A DNA stretch of 64,000 nucleotides from Myotis daubentonii (GCF_963259705.1 NC_081840.1:145053549-145117548), one strand, 5' to 3'. Positions 30,903-43,708 are shown, numbered from the stretch's first letter. Program-made: numbers and translations. Notes: a model not told the origin generated them from the letters alone.

Positions 30903-31824
30903 TGATTTCACTTGAAATTTTTCCCCTGGTTTGATAAAGAGTGAAACCACTAAAAATTGTTGTGAAAAAAAGTGGTTTTATAGTTGACTGACTTAATTCC
31001 AGAGGAGAGAGACAGAAGGATGCCTCAAAGCAACATGATTACCAGAATGGCGCCCAGTCAGGCACAGTCTCGTGGGGGATGGGAGAGTCCAGAATACCCC
31101 TAAGGGAGAAAGTAAAGGGAAAAAACGTCCTATGACTTAACCATGACTTAACTATGGGAAAAGCCTCTGATTGTGGAGTGGGAGGAGGATGAGTAACGTT
31201 AATTGCCACTTAGGGCTTCTTCCCCAAAGTACTTAGGACTGGTTTTTCCAGGAAGAGCGCAGACAAGCTACGACAGCCCACGGCAGGTTTCCTCACAGCC
31301 CGTGGCTGGCCGGGCGCCCCTCTCGCCGCAGATGCGCTCCTGGCCCTGGTCCCCATTCAGAGGGCACACAGCCCAGGACAGGATGCCGGCAGGAAGTGGT
31401 GGTGGTGGCCTTAGAAGACAGAGGAGGGCGGGACTAGAGCTCTGGTGTTTCTCCATCTGCACGTGTCCAGCATTCAGAGGGAGCTGCCTGCCTGGATGGC
31501 AGTTGAGAGCAACCCATGTGCTCACCTGGGACAGCCCCTCCCTCCCCTCGCCCCCATCTTAGCTTTCCTTTTCCCTTCACCATTCAAAAAGGCAGCCCAG
31601 GTTGGGAGCTGCCACATCAGCGTCCACTCGAAACATTCAGGAAGACCTCGCATTCACACGTGACCAGTGTTCCCAGTCAAAACCTGTGGCTTTTGTTTTC
31701 TCTCTTCATTCTCCTACATCTTTCTGGCCATTTTAGCATGGTTGACATTATGGAGAATTTTGAAGATAAATTAGGACTGGAAGGACGAGTAGAATCTGTC
31801 CCACATTATTTCAGGAAGTGAAAA
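30901..31824. other. Single-copy DNA with a GC-rich core at about 31200-31560
   Basis: The core is clearly richer in G+C than its surroundings and is not part of any repeat I recognise. Frames on both strands (119 residues plus, 85 minus) overlap there and show no domain, so I treat them as compositional. A regulatory element or a non-coding exon is possible. Confidence 0.35.
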
Positions 31825-31845
31825 TAACATAAATGACTTTTTAAA

Positions 31846-32052
31846 AATACATTTTTAATGATTTCAGAGAGGAAGGGAGACAGAGATAGAAACATCAATG
31901 ATGAGAGACAATCATTGATTAGCTGCCTCCTGCACACCCCCTACTGGAGATCAAGCCTGCAACCCGGTCCTGTGCCCATGACCAGAATCAAACCACAGAC
32001 CCTTCAGTCTGCAGGCCGATGCCCTATCCACTGAGCCAAACTAGCAAGGGCC
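31846..32052 (-). mobile_element. Ves-type SINE with 21-bp target duplication
   Basis: Complete minus-strand copy of the 'gcctgcagactga' head type. The same 21 bases, beginning TAACATAAATGAC, lie at 31825-31845 and 32053-32073 without a mismatch, so insertion is recent and clean. Confidence 0.96.
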
Positions 32053-32454
32053 TAACATAAATGACTTTTTAAAGAATGTCAGCTATTCATATATCACCTT
32101 CACAATTCTTCCATGTTACATACTTAATATTTTATTAAAATTTACTTTTTAAAATTTTAAGATTTATGTTAGTCTCAGTCTAAAAAATAAAATTCTGTCA
32201 AATCATGGATTTGAAGTGCATGTGTATTTTTCTAGTTTACATTAAACTTAAGTATATCACTGAACATTTTTGAAGTTCACTCATATACCACCAAAAGTTA
32301 TCAGTGGGAAGCACTGACTTGGGCAACACTGAGTCAGTCAAATCCCAGCATGCTGCGAAGCACACGGGACAAAGTATGTGGAACTTTGGTATGAGGGGAA
32401 AGTAAGGAGCAATAAAAGGTGGGGAATAGAATCAAAGCCATGCTGAAAGGAAAT

Positions 32455-32960
32455 TCATCTGCTAGACACAAACGGGATGCACTGGAGGTGAGAAGGCCTA
32501 GATATGAGGAGGCCAGAAGTCTATGCCAGATAGTGGGAGCCTGGACCACACTGACAGGCTTGGGAGAGGGGGACGGGATGAAAAGCTCAATGTTAGTGGA
32601 AAAGCAGCCAAGAACCTGCTGACAGAGAAGAAGAAAACTGAAGGAGACAATCAAGGATGACTGCCGTTTTCACAGCCGTGATGGCTAATGCTGTTGGCAG
32701 ATTATGAAATGAAAATGTCCAATAAGCATTTACTAATGTGGTTCAAGAGCTGGATGTAGGGAAAGGACCCCTGATTGGGAGTGAGCAGCAGAGATTTAAA
32801 ATTGTTGAATTTAAAATGCATTTTAGATGAATTTAAGGGATGGATATGCATCCCAAGGTACAAAGTAAGAAGAGCCAAGTACAGTCCTTTTCAGGACTCC
32901 AGGCTGAAGGAGCGGAGGAGGAGGTCATTGATCAACAACAAAAAATATGCTCTAGAGTAG
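32455..32960 (-). repeat. L2 LINE fragment, antisense
   Basis: 'gcactggaggtgagaaggcctagatatgaggaggcca', 'gagacaatcaaggatgactgcc' and 'ctccaggctgaaggagcggaggaggaggtcattg' follow the antisense L2 order for its ORF 3' half. Confidence 0.5.
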
Positions 32961-33090
32961 GTTTCTCAGCCTTAGCAGGACCTTGGAAAGACTGGGGAAC
33001 TTTAAAAATTACAGGATCTGGATCCCACCCCCAGACCAATTAAGTATGTCTTTCTGGGGCCATAGCATTAATATTTTTACCAAATTAAGA
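32960..33090. repeat. MER5A-like fragment
   Basis: 'gtttctcagccttagcagg', 'ggatctggatcccacccccagaccaattaagtatgtctttctggggcc' match the MER5A core layout. Confidence 0.55.
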
Positions 33091-33393
33091 TTCTGAAAAG
33101 TATGGAGAATTCAAGACATATAAAAACGTTAAACCAGGCCACTTAATCCTCCACTTCAAGAAGCAACCCAATTTCCTAGAGCATTTTCTATATAGAGATA
33201 ATAAGAGCAATAAAGTACATGAGTATATTAATAGTGATTTTATCTGTGTAGGATTTCTGTTTTGTTTTATGTGGGGTTTTTTTTTATGAAATCTCCATTT
33301 TTTTTTATATCCTCCCCCCCACCCACCATCTTATTCAGAACTTTAGCTGTTTCATTTGTGAAGGTCTTTCAGGGTATTTCATTTGGGCCATAA

Positions 33394-33609
33394 TTTTTTT
33401 AAAATATATTTTTATTGATTTTAGAGAGGAAGGGAGAGGGAGAGAAAGAGAGAGAAACATCAATGATGAGGGAGAATCACTGATTGGCTGCCTACTGCAT
33501 GCCTCACCCTGGGGATGAAGCTCGCAACCCAGGCATTTGCCCTGACCAGGAATGGAACTGTGACCACCTGGTTCATGCTCAACCACTGAGACATGCTGAC
33601 TGGACTGGA
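33394..33609 (-). mobile_element. Ves-type SINE
   Basis: Minus-strand copy: head, box-B-like AGTTCCATTCCTGG, tail strand rich in GA, AATAAAAATATATTT. No clean target duplication found. Confidence 0.92.
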
Positions 33610-34404
33610 CAATCATTTTTAATAAAATAAAAATCTATGTGCAAATTGCCAAGTTTTCTTTTTCTCAATTGTCAATGCTTCTAAAAGTGCAGGGCCTATT
33701 AAAAGATATTTTCTTTTATCCTGTGTATTTTTTTCCAATTATAAACTTGGTGGATTTTATTTTTATACATATGTTCACATTCTCTTTGTCCCAGCCTAAG
33801 ACAGTTTCACTGATTAAACTGGGTCTGGCACAAATCAAAGTTATAAATCTGGGTTTAACTCAATCCTACGAACATTGATTCTTTTGTGATGAGTAGTCAT
33901 ATGTTGACCTACCTTAACATTGAGTAACTAGTCCCCTTTCTGTTCATCACAATATTTTCAGAGCTCTCTTTCTTTTTTTTCTTTTTTTCCTTTTATTGTT
34001 GACAGTATAATGTTAACAAAATAATGAAATATTTATACAATTTCAGATTTTTTTAAAGTTTTTGTTTGTTTGTTTGTTGTTATTACTTTTCACGTTGCAT
34101 AGGAAAGAAATAAACTTCCTAAAGGAGATGCCCATCCTAAATTCAGCTATACCTCTCAAGTTGTCCTGCAAATGATGCCTGGTACACATCTGAAATATTT
34201 TCTCAGATGTGAATCTAAATACATAGAGGCAATCCATTCTAAATAGTATATGTGCAAGTAAGGCTGTGATATTGGAAAATTAACTCCATCATTTACCTAC
34301 AGCCTTTTAGAACAACTTATTTCAGATAGTGTAAAGCATTCTTTCCTAAAACTCAGTAAATCACAGTAAAAAATTCAACATTTTTTTATGTTTTTGCTAG
34401 GCAA
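33610..34404. other. No feature recognised
   Basis: AT-rich DNA with T-rich runs at about 33968-33990 and a (GTTT)n run near 34063-34078. Confidence 0.4.
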
Positions 34405-34530
34405 CAATATCTTACACTTACATAAAGCTTACTATGTGGTAAGATAAGGAAACTGAGTCAAAAAAAGTTAAATAACCTAAGATTATATGTAAAAGAAATA
34501 AATAGCTCATTATTAAGTTCTAAATTAACT
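34405..34530 (-). repeat. MIR SINE fragment, low identity
   Basis: 'acttacataaagcttactatgtggtaagataaggaaactgagtcaaaaaaagttaaataacctaagatta' keeps the antisense MIR order with a central deletion. Confidence 0.55.
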
Positions 34531-34618
34531 GAGAGACAATTCACTAAGAAATCAACATGTAGAAAATTGTTGTAAAATCTTAGAATATCAGAACTTGTTT
34601 TCTTGGAGATCAAGATTT

Positions 34619-34776
34619 AACCAAAGAACTAATATGCATATATGTATAACCCATGGATGCAGACAATAGTGCAGTGAAGACTTTTGGGGGCGGGGCGGGG
34701 GCGGTTAGAGAGGGCCAATGGGGAAAAAACAGGGACATCTGTAATACTTTCAACAATAAAGATAAATTTTTAAAAA
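34619..34776 (+). mobile_element. Very short L1 3'-end insertion
   Basis: Only the L1 3' UTR end ('gagggccaatggggaaaaaacagggacatctgtaatactt') and a short A-rich tail. GGAGATCAAGATTT at 34605-34618 and GGAGATCTAGATTT at 34777-34790 are the target duplication. It includes a GGGGCGGGG-type G-rich run. Confidence 0.93.
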
Positions 34777-34790
34777 GGAGATCTAGATTT

Positions 34791-35579
34791 TTATGTCACG
34801 CATTTGTTTTCTTCTTCAAATCCTTTCAAATACACCCTATTTTCATAATTTTATAACCTCTTACCCATTAGTATTTACAGAACAAATTGTGTGCATCTTC
34901 CACACAAGACCCCTTTAAATATTTGAAAACAGTGATTAGGTACACTGACTGGTAAGCTCTCTTTTTTACATAATGAACAGCCCCATTCATTGACCTGTTC
35001 CTCACAGACATGTCTTTCTTCTGGTTTCTCTCCCCAGACCTCCTAAGGACTTCTATCTCTTTTTCTGAATTCTGTGCTCTGTAGAAGTAAATGTGATAAT
35101 TCAAGTTAAGCTCAATCAAATCTGAGGGCGCTGGGGGAATAGTGCCTGCTTCATTTTTTGCTACTGTCTCTCATGATGCTCGTTTCCTATTGAGATTTTT
35201 CATATCTAAATCCCATTCTGAATTCACTATTGATGCTTTCTGTGAATAACCTCAAGTATTTCTCAGGTGCTGAAGCCAAGACACGTGGCCCCGTCTGATG
35301 CTTATAAACTGCTTGTTTCTTTTTATAGGTATTAAAGAACACTAAAGTCCTTTTGAACTCATAGTCAAAGTGGACTAGACGTGGCAAGAGAAAAACACAT
35401 GGAATCAAGCTCTATACAACATTCACGGAAGAAAATTTAATACAGTTGTCCAACAGTAAGCCTTAGGGTGCATCCTATATGAAGATTTCAGAAAATTTCT
35501 ATGATTGTTTTAATACCAAAAGGATACTTTCAAATGATTCTTCTGTCTCCATAGAAAATTTCTAAAGGCACCAGAGGTA
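34791..35579. other. No feature recognised
   Basis: No supported gene or repeat; minus-strand frames of 73-83 residues show no domain. Confidence 0.4.
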
Positions 35580-35776
35580 CCCAACCAGCATGGCTCAGTG
35601 GTTGAGCATTGACCTATGAACCAGAAGGTCATATGCCCAGGTTATGGGCTCAATCCCCACTGGGGGGCATGCAGAAGGCAGCTAATCAATTATTCTCTCT
35701 CATCATTGATGTTTCTATCCCTCTCTCCCTTTCTCTCTGCAATCAATAAAAATATATTTAAAAAATAAAAAATAAA
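35580..35776 (+). mobile_element. Ves-type SINE lacking box B
   Basis: Head TGGCTCAGTGGTTGAGCATTGACCTATGAACCAG is present, but the GGTTCGATTCC segment and neighbouring bases are deleted, so 'aggtca' runs directly into 'tatgcccagg'. It should not be transcribable from an internal promoter. Confidence 0.92.
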
Positions 35777-37529
35777 ATCATCATAGGGTATCCTCACAAA
35801 ATTTATGAAACCAAGCCATATTCTCTAAAAATGCATCCTTTGTCATAAGGGCTGGTTTTCATTTGATTGGGGAGGGGAACTGGTATTTTTATCTTTTCAT
35901 TAGGAGACAAAATTCACACCACATTGTACATGTACAGGGATTTGGCAGGATGAATAGAAAAATGGAAGTTTCTCCAAGCAGGAGCCAAGCCTTTATGATC
36001 TCAAACAGCAGCTCAAACTGTCTGAATGAGTGGGCAGAACAAAATCTGTGAGATTGTGACGGAGCTGGGTCACTAGTGGACAGAATGAGGATGACCAAGG
36101 TTGAAGGAGAGACTGAAAAGTAAAGATAAAGAAAAAGGGGAAGCAGCAAATTGAGGTGAGAAAAATAATAGTTGCCAAAATGATAAAGCGACAAAGTCAG
36201 GAGTTAGGAAGGGATTGAAAGTAGGAAGAATAGAGGATGATTTACAAAAGAGGTGGAACAATTCATGGAGAATTGCTAGAGTAAAATAGAACAATCAAGT
36301 GTAGAGTAGCTAAAAACTCCTGTTTCCTAGGAGAATTTTTAATACATAGATATTTTCTCATGTTTAATATTTGCTTAATATTAAATTAAGAAATGCTTTA
36401 CTTTCAATAATTCTGAGTGAAAGAGGTCATATATCAAGTAGGAAACAGGATTTCTCAACCTCAGCAGCACGTAAGAAACATCTGGGGAACATTTAAAAAT
36501 TAAATTTTTCATTTGATTTCTCTTATAGTTGATTTTTTAAACTTTGCAAGTGAAGTTTTTAAAAATACATAGCCATCTTTTCAGTTTAAAGCTTAACTCA
36601 ACAGGGAGTCCTTACTAGACCTGTGGAAAATTACCGCTCTAGTTTTATTGAACTTTCCCGGAGTATTTAAATTTTAAGACATCTTCCTTTCCTCACAACT
36701 TCCTTATAATTTTCATTTTGAATTTTCATGATGTCATGGGGAAATGCTTCTGCAGTGTTTCTATGCTAAATCAACACTTTGATTCCCTTTTCAAATGATG
36801 TCCCATTGAGAAAGACACACTAATTTCAAGATCCACATGGCTAAACAGAGTCTCAAGTTCAAGTTTCCTACCACTATCAACAGATTGTGGAAGAAAGAAA
36901 ACTACTGATTAAAATCCAGAAGTGAAATTACTGATGTCTGGGAAAGGTATGACTTTCAGAGAAAAATAAGATGCTTTACATGAAAATATTCCCACTAAAA
37001 ATGTACCTTTTCAGGAAAATTATACCTTTGTTACCATATGACTAATGATGTAGAATCCTTATTAAGGGTTTTGTTTTTTTTCCAAAGCACTTAAATTTAA
37101 ATAAAGATTTTCTATTTGAATATCTAAGATACAGATAAAATTCCATTTAGAATATCCCTTCTTTCAAAGAGGACAAAGACAACTAGGCATTCTATATTCT
37201 TATATCAAAAATATATTTTTTAATTTCTTCTTTTAAGACTTGTGAAACATTCCATGTGTAAAACTGAAGGACTTTCTAATTAGCTCGTGCTAAATATTAA
37301 GCTACCTGTTAAAAATAAATATGTTTCAACATTGTAGTATACAGTGAAAAGGGGAACTGTTATAGAATTGGGGTATCAAACATTTTCAGCCTAATGAATA
37401 ATTGTAAAACACGTAATTGTTTTCTGAATCACTAAGTTTTGCCATCAAACTTGTCCACCCTTCACTTTACACTACATAGATTAGTAGCTTTTATATCCCC
37501 ACTGAACTATCAAAAAAGTGCAGGTTTGC
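35777..37529. other. About 1.75 kb without a recognised gene or repeat
   Basis: The section 36455-36505 ('ggatttctcaacctcagcagcacgtaagaaacatctggggaac') resembles the end of a MER5-type element. The rest is AT-rich with no supported feature. Confidence 0.4.
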
Positions 37530-37707
37530 TCAGCTGGTGTGGCTCAGTTGGTTGGGTGTCAACCCATGCATAAAGAGGTCAAAGGTTTCCTGGTCAGGGC
37601 AATGCGCGTGTTGTGGGCTTGATCCCTAGTGGGGGATGCAGCTGATCAATGTTTCTCTCTCATTGATGTTTCTATCTCTCTCTCCTTCTCCCTTCCTCTC
37701 TTTTTTA
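37530..37707 (+). mobile_element. Ves-type SINE, divergent and without A tail
   Basis: 'gctggtgtggctcagttgg' head, 'gggcttgatccctagtgggggatgcagctgatcaatg', pyrimidine tail; the AATAAA end is missing. Confidence 0.88.
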
Positions 37708-38604
37708 GTTCAGTTGAGTATCTTCTTTTACTCACCAAGGATGAGTTTCCTCTTGGAGGAACTCTATCATCATATCCCTCAGCCTTTGTTCATGCTTCTC
37801 CACTTGACTTGATTGTCCCTAATTCTCCAAACCTACTTCTCTAACTGTCCTTTCTTCAAGTATCATATCTCCCATAAGACTTTCCAACTGTCAAGCTTAC
37901 TTTCCTCCCCTCTTTATCTTGCTAGAATGACAAAATCACAGCCAATGAGTTGGGAAAGTGGAAAAGAGGCTCCACTGGTATGTTAGACATATTTGTCCTT
38001 TTATGTCATCAGGTCAATCAGGTTTAATGACAACATAAATTTTGTATGGTGGCTGGCACCTTGCTGAGAAACAAAAGGGATTCATATTCATTGTGTGTTG
38101 ACCCTGTGCAGATACTTCCTACACGTCTCATTTAACCCAAACAACTGTCCCCTAGGTGTCGTCCCTTAAAGGTTGTCTGTATGTTGTGCCTTACTAAACA
38201 CTTCTTTACAAACCAGGAGGTTGCCTATAATCTGCTGCAGGAAGGAACGCGTTGATATACTCAAAATCATCACCCTTAGCCAACTTTCTTAAAGTCCAAT
38301 GAGTCACAATAAGATCATACAACTTAGCAAAGCAGTTACCTAGAAAAGCTATTATGGCATCAGCATGCCTCAACAGCATGATACTTAGAATTGGGTTTTC
38401 CCAGCCATCCTATAGAGATTTGGTTTCTATGTCAAAGTGAATTTAAAAACATTGGCTTTAACATCCTCCAGACCAAAATAATTTTTACCCACTTCATAGT
38501 GGCTCCTATAAAAAATGAGAGAATTAGTAGATTCAGCACAATTAATAGATATGTCCTAGGAATCTAATTCATGTGCCTGAATCTTATACCCTAGAAAGTA
38601 GTCT
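37708..38604. other. Mostly unrecognised; a MIR-like piece at about 38085-38165
   Basis: 'gttgaccctgtgcagatacttcctacacgtctcatttaacccaaacaactgtcccctaggtg' resembles antisense MIR. The 37710-37890 section is pyrimidine-rich and may be L2-derived. Confidence 0.35.
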
Positions 38605-38605
38605 A

Positions 38606-39263
38606 CAGTATTTCCCCCTTGTCTGCGGTTTCAGGTACCTGTGGTAAGCCACAGTCTAAAGATATTAAATAGAATATTCCAAAAATTAATTTAAATTACA
38701 CACCTCCTGTGTTATATGATCAAATCTCACACCATTGTGCTCTGTCCCACGCTGGACTTGAATCATTCCTTTGTCCAGAGTATCCTCTCTGTATACCGCT
38801 AGCTAATCAAAAAAACCTCCACTGTCAAGGATCCCCAACTATTGACATTGTCTGCTCCTGACATCCAGCCATCAATATCATCATGGCTCTGACATGTTCT
38901 CAAAAAGTCAGCATTAGCTTAACACTCCATTCCAGTGCCTACCAACATCATGCACTTCCCTTCATCTCATCACATAAGCATTGTATCATCTCATATCATC
39001 ACAAGAAGGGTGAGTACAATACCATAAGAGATTTTAAGAGAGGCCACATTCACAAAAATTTTAATACAATATATTGTTACAATCATTCTATTTTATTGTT
39101 GTTGTTAATCTCTTAGTGTACCTAATTTATAAATTGTATTTAACCATAGATATGTAGGTATAGGGGGAAAAAACATACTACATGTTTTTTGGTATTATCC
39201 ACCATTTCAGGCACCTACTGGGGGTCTTGTAGTATATACCCCATGGACAAGGGGAGACTATCA
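38606..39263 (+). mobile_element. Tigger/MER2-type (pogo-like) DNA transposon, non-autonomous
   Basis: Left end CAGTATTTCCCCCTTGTCTGCGGTTTCAGG and right end 'ccatttcaggcacctactgggggtcttgtagtatataccccatggacaaggggagactat' are the Tigger1/MER2 termini. TA at 38604-38605 and at about 39264-39265 fits TA target duplication. The interior carries a decayed 5' part of the family and no transposase. Confidence 0.85.
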
Positions 39264-39352
39264 TATTTAGTCCTTAGAGCTTCTAACATTAAATCTACAT
39301 TATGTTGTTTGGTCCTCAACTTTTCATAAACACCCCTAAGAACTACCTTTGA

Positions 39353-39574
39353 TCCTGACTGGTATGGCTCAGTGGTTGAGCATCGACCTATGAACCAGGA
39401 TGTCACAGTTCCATTCCTAGTCAAGGCACATGCCCAGGTTGTAGGCTTGATCCCCAGTGTGGGGCATGCAGGAGGCAGCCAATTAATGATTCTCTGTCAT
39501 CACTGATGTTTCCATCTCTTTCTCCCTCTCCCACACCTTCTGAAATCAATAAAAATATATTTTTTTAAAAAAGA
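39353..39574 (+). mobile_element. Ves-type SINE
   Basis: Complete plus-strand copy: TGGCTCAGTGG, 'gacctatgaaccaggatgtca', box-B-like AGTTCCATTCC, GGGGCATGCAGGAGGCAGCC, AATAAAAATATATTT. Confidence 0.94.
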
Positions 39575-41295
39575 AACCCATTACCACAATTGCTATAACA
39601 TGCTAAGGTTGATACTTATATTACCCAGAGCTTTGGTCATAAAAAGTTCCCATGGGATTAAGTCTGAAAGGTATTTCACTTCCTGAGTTACTACTTTCTT
39701 CTCCTCTATGTTCTTCTTTTTACTTTGAAAGCTTGGCAATTCTAAGATAAGTTTGAAGCTGAATCAAAAAAACCATGATGACACATTTTTTGCAGAGGGA
39801 CTTTTTTCTTCAGTTCTAATTTTTTATTTATATTTAACAACGTTGACTAAAGTTATCTGTAACTGCAAGTTTTCTTATACCCTAGGGTAGATTCAGGATA
39901 CCGGTAAATTTAATAAATAGATGCTAAGCACTTACCATGTTTATGCAACTGTAGTAATTATTTATTTTGAACAATCCCATGAAAGTAAACATTCTAAAAT
40001 GCACACCTATGTCAGTCCCTGACTAAACCTTGAGAATGAAGTTCAAGCTCCTAAGTGTAATTGGCCACTGGATTCCTGAAAGTTCTTTCCTCTAAAGAAA
40101 GTTCTGCCAGGCTGTTCTGGATCTTTTAAGATATAGAATCAGGAGGCCAGTTAGACAAAGAAAAGACCAGAGAAGGAGAATGACTTAAAAACAATAAGTA
40201 AACTTATAAAGAGATAGAAGAGAAAGGAGGGAGGGAAGAGATAGATGCGTTCTGGGTGCCAAGAAAACACTGGAGAATGACAGGTGCATAGGTCAGTCTT
40301 GAGGTGTTAGAATACAGTAAAAACAGAAAGTAGGATTTGGAGGGGGGAAATGAGGATTTTAATGTTTTTCTAAAATACAAATAAAGAGCAAAACTACTTA
40401 GTGACTTTTTGTGCCAGGACTTAGATTTCTTCCAGGCCATTCCATAAAGAAATGGAAATCAATAAAAAATACATTGTGGGGGACGTGGAAGAATACACAG
40501 GGCCCAAAGATAGAGCTGGATCCAGGTCTGACTTCTGCATTTACAAACTATGACCTCAGCAAGTTTCTAATTTCTGAGCCTCTGTATATGCCCAGCACTC
40601 TACACATTGCCCTCATAGAGCATGAACATAATCGTCATCAGTCATTATTATTATTGATGGGAGAGTCTTTCCAGACAAGATATGCTTCCAGTCTTCTCTT
40701 CTTTATGCACTCTCATTTAATGTATATAACAGTCCATGCAATTGTATAGTTTTTAAGACTCCCAGGTGTTTCCAATGTATAGGGCACAAACTGCTAGAAT
40801 CCTCTCCAACCCGTGCACCTCCTTTACCTCCAACAATACAGCAGAACTCTCCATTCCCTGGAGTCAAGGCAAAGTATCCCATTAGGATAAAATACACCTA
40901 GCTGAGCACCTTCAATAGAAAGTGTAGGAGTCCAGAGATGGAAAAGAAAATATAAAAATGCCAAGTAAACACATGGGTGGAGGTCAGATGAGGGGGTAAA
41001 TTATCACTAAGGTAAAGGAATTATACCCACAGAGCAGAAAATCCATGCAAGTCAGGACAAAGTCAGAGTCAGGGAGACAGAAACTAAGTAATGGGAAAGC
41101 CCCCAACTGCTACCTGGATCCAAGGCCCTTCCTCATGAGGCTCCGTGAGGTCTTCTGAAACCAGAAATATGTTGAGAGGAGGAATCCCTCTAGCTTTCTG
41201 CAAATGAACATAAGTCAAAGAAGAGTTGGCCTTACCCAAGCATTGCATCCTTAGCTTCAATTACATTCCCTCCTTTACTAATGGTAAGAGTTTAG
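39575..41295. other. Mostly unrecognised; MIR-like pieces
   Basis: 39925-39975 resembles antisense MIR ('gctaagcacttaccatgtttatgcaactg'). 40515-40600 ('ggtctgacttctgcatttacaaactatgacctcagcaagtttctaatttctgagcctc') is sense MIR-like. No gene is supported; the 112-residue frame at 40411-40749 spans the MIR-like piece. Confidence 0.4.
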
Positions 41296-41310
41296 AAAAC
41301 ACTTCAGGAA

Positions 41311-42443
41311 AATCTTAGAAGAATCCATAGGCAGCAAAATATCAGACATATGTCGTAGCAATATCTTTACTGATAGAGCTCCTAGGACAATGGAAACTAA
41401 GGAGAAAATATACAAATGGGACTACATCAAAATAAAAAGCTTCTGTACAGCAAAGAAACTATCAACAAAACAACAAGAAAGCCCACTGCATGGGAGAACA
41501 TATTTGGCAATGTTATCTCCAATAAGGGTTTAATCTCCAACATTTATAGGGAACTCATATAACTTAACAAAAGTAAGATAATCCAATCAAAATGGGCAAA
41601 GGACCTCAATAGACACTTTTCAAAAGAGGACATACAGAAGGACAAGAGACATATGAAAACATGCTCAATGTAACTAATCATTTGAGAGATACAAATCAAA
41701 ACGACAATGAGGTACCATCACACACATGTCAGAATGGCTATCAACTATCAACAAACGACAAGTGCTAGAGAGGATGTGGAGAAAAAGGAACCCTTTGCAC
41801 TTCTGGTGGGGATGCAGTATGGAATTTCCTCAAAAAATTAAAAATGGAACTTCCAATTGACCCAGTAATCCCACTTCTATGAATATATCCCAAGAAAACA
41901 GAAACACCAATCAGAAAGGATATATGCACCTCTATGTTCATAGCAGCACAATTCACCATAGCTAATATCTGGAAACAGCCTAAGTGCCCATCAGCCGATG
42001 AGTGGATTAGAAAACTGTGGTACATCTACATGATGGAATACTACGCTGCTGTAAAAAAGAAGGAGTTCCTACCATTTGCAACAGTATGGATGGAACTGGA
42101 GAGCATTATGCTGAGTGAAATAAGTCAGGCAGAAAAAGGAAAATATCACATGATCTCACTCATTTGTGGAATATAATGAACAACATAACCTGATGAACAA
42201 AAATAGAACCAGAGATATAGAAGCATTGAACAGACTGTCCAACCTATGAGGGAAGGTGGAGGGGGTGAGGGGTTAAGAGATCAACCAAAGGACTTGTATG
42301 CCTGCATATGAGCATAACCAATGGACACAGACAGTAGGGGGGTGAGGGCAAGTGCTGGGTGGTGGGGGCAGCTGGGGAGAGGTCAATGGGGAAAAAAGGA
42401 GACATGTAATACTTTAAACAATAAAGCATTTAAATTTAAAAAT
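41311..42443 (+). mobile_element. 5'-truncated L1, 1,133 bp, with 15-bp target duplication
   Basis: Holds the last third of ORF2 and the 3' UTR, ending in an AATAAAGCATTTAAATTTAAAAAT tail. AAAACACTTCAGGAA is duplicated perfectly at 41296-41310 and 42444-42458. A related but shorter copy is at 20842-21525. Confidence 0.95.
41380..42176 (+). pseudogene. L1 ORF2 C-terminal remnant
   Basis: Codes in broken frames for the end of ORF2. A stop (GGA to TGA) at about 41880 precedes an open stretch at 41934-42176 that keeps the MFIAAQFTIA, IWKQPK, MEYYAAVKKKEF and MISLICGI segments to the natural stop. No endonuclease or reverse transcriptase domain is present. Confidence 0.85.
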
Positions 42444-42458
42444 AAAACACTTCAGGAA

Positions 42459-43708
42459 TCAAATAGTCAAAGTTTCTTATTCTATTAATGGGGAAAAAGA
42501 CCCAGTCAAATACAATAAGTAGCAAAGCCAGAAAAGAATCCAAGTGTTTTAATTCCAAGTTCATTTTTCCACTGTACTGTCTTTTCTTACGCTCTAATTC
42601 ATCTTCTACCATCTCTAATCTGTTCATTTTCCAGCGGGCCAGCCAGCCAAGCTAAAGAATGAATTCTTACCTAGTTCAGCTAGTCTCAAGATGCCAATTC
42701 CCACAACGTTTCTTTTTTGAGGCCCACTTGCTTTCTCATCAAAGAGCCTTGGATTCATTAGCGAGAGAGGAGAAAAGAGATATAGAAACTATGAAGAAAT
42801 TGTAAGAGGAAATAGCAGGAGTGGCTAGTTAATGTCATGCTACCTTACAAATTCCAAGGATTTTCAGCGTGGAGAGGCAGACTCCCAGAGCTAGCCTTGC
42901 TGCTCACCAGCTCTCAGCCTTGACTCTACATTAGAAGTGTTTGGGGAGGTTTTAAAATTCCCTGTGCCCAGACCAATTAAATCAGAATTTCTGAAGAGGA
43001 AATTCAGATGGGAGGATTGTTAAGGTTTCCCAGGTGATTTCAATGTGTAGTATCACTGCTGTAATAAGCCATATGCCAGTTCCTCTCCCAGACTCCAAGG
43101 CCCATCAGCTGATGTATAAGCTTCCTGGGTGGGAAACAGCTGTGTGTGAGAGAGGGTAGTTCTTGGGCAGTAAAAATGGAAGTTAAATATCTAGTAAGGA
43201 ATAAAGGCACACTTTAATTTTAAAATAATGCCTTTAATTTTATCGAGTCAACCTTTGCTTATCTCACAGACTTATTTCTCCTCTTCCCTTCCATAAAATT
43301 ATAGAGCTAAAGCAACAGTGCTATTGGGATTAATGCTGTTCATCATTAGAGGTGAATGGCATGGCATGCCTTTTCTTAACAGTCTTCTGTGAACTCGTGA
43401 AGCGAAAATGAATTAGGTTTGCTCTATCCTTCTCTCTGCTAAGCTGGTTGCCTGACCCATTGGTCCTTCCTTTCCACTCCTTCAGACCAGCACGTCCTCC
43501 TATCAAGGCTCACTCAAGGGATCACATGTATGGGCAGAATCTTGGAAGGCTTCATAAGGGAAGCATTGGCCTGGCTGGCATTTATCTATTACCACCTCAA
43601 TAAAAGTGTAGTGTGGATGTTATCAGCTGGGTAGGACCTGGATAGCAGAAAAGATTAAGAAGGCAGCTCATAAGGAGGAGAAAACAAAAAGGTAGAAAAC
43701 TATAATAT
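42459..43708. other. Mostly unrecognised; MER5A-like element at about 42885-43062
   Basis: 'tctcagccttgactctacattagaagtgtttggggagg' and 'gggaggattgttaaggtttcccaggtgatttcaatgtgtagtatcac' are the two sides of a degraded MER5A-type hAT. Nothing else is supported. Confidence 0.45.

Noticed and set aside
31203..31562. 119-residue GC-rich frame
   Set aside because: No domain, equally open minus strand, and no splice-site or start context that favours coding. Kept only as a GC-rich island.
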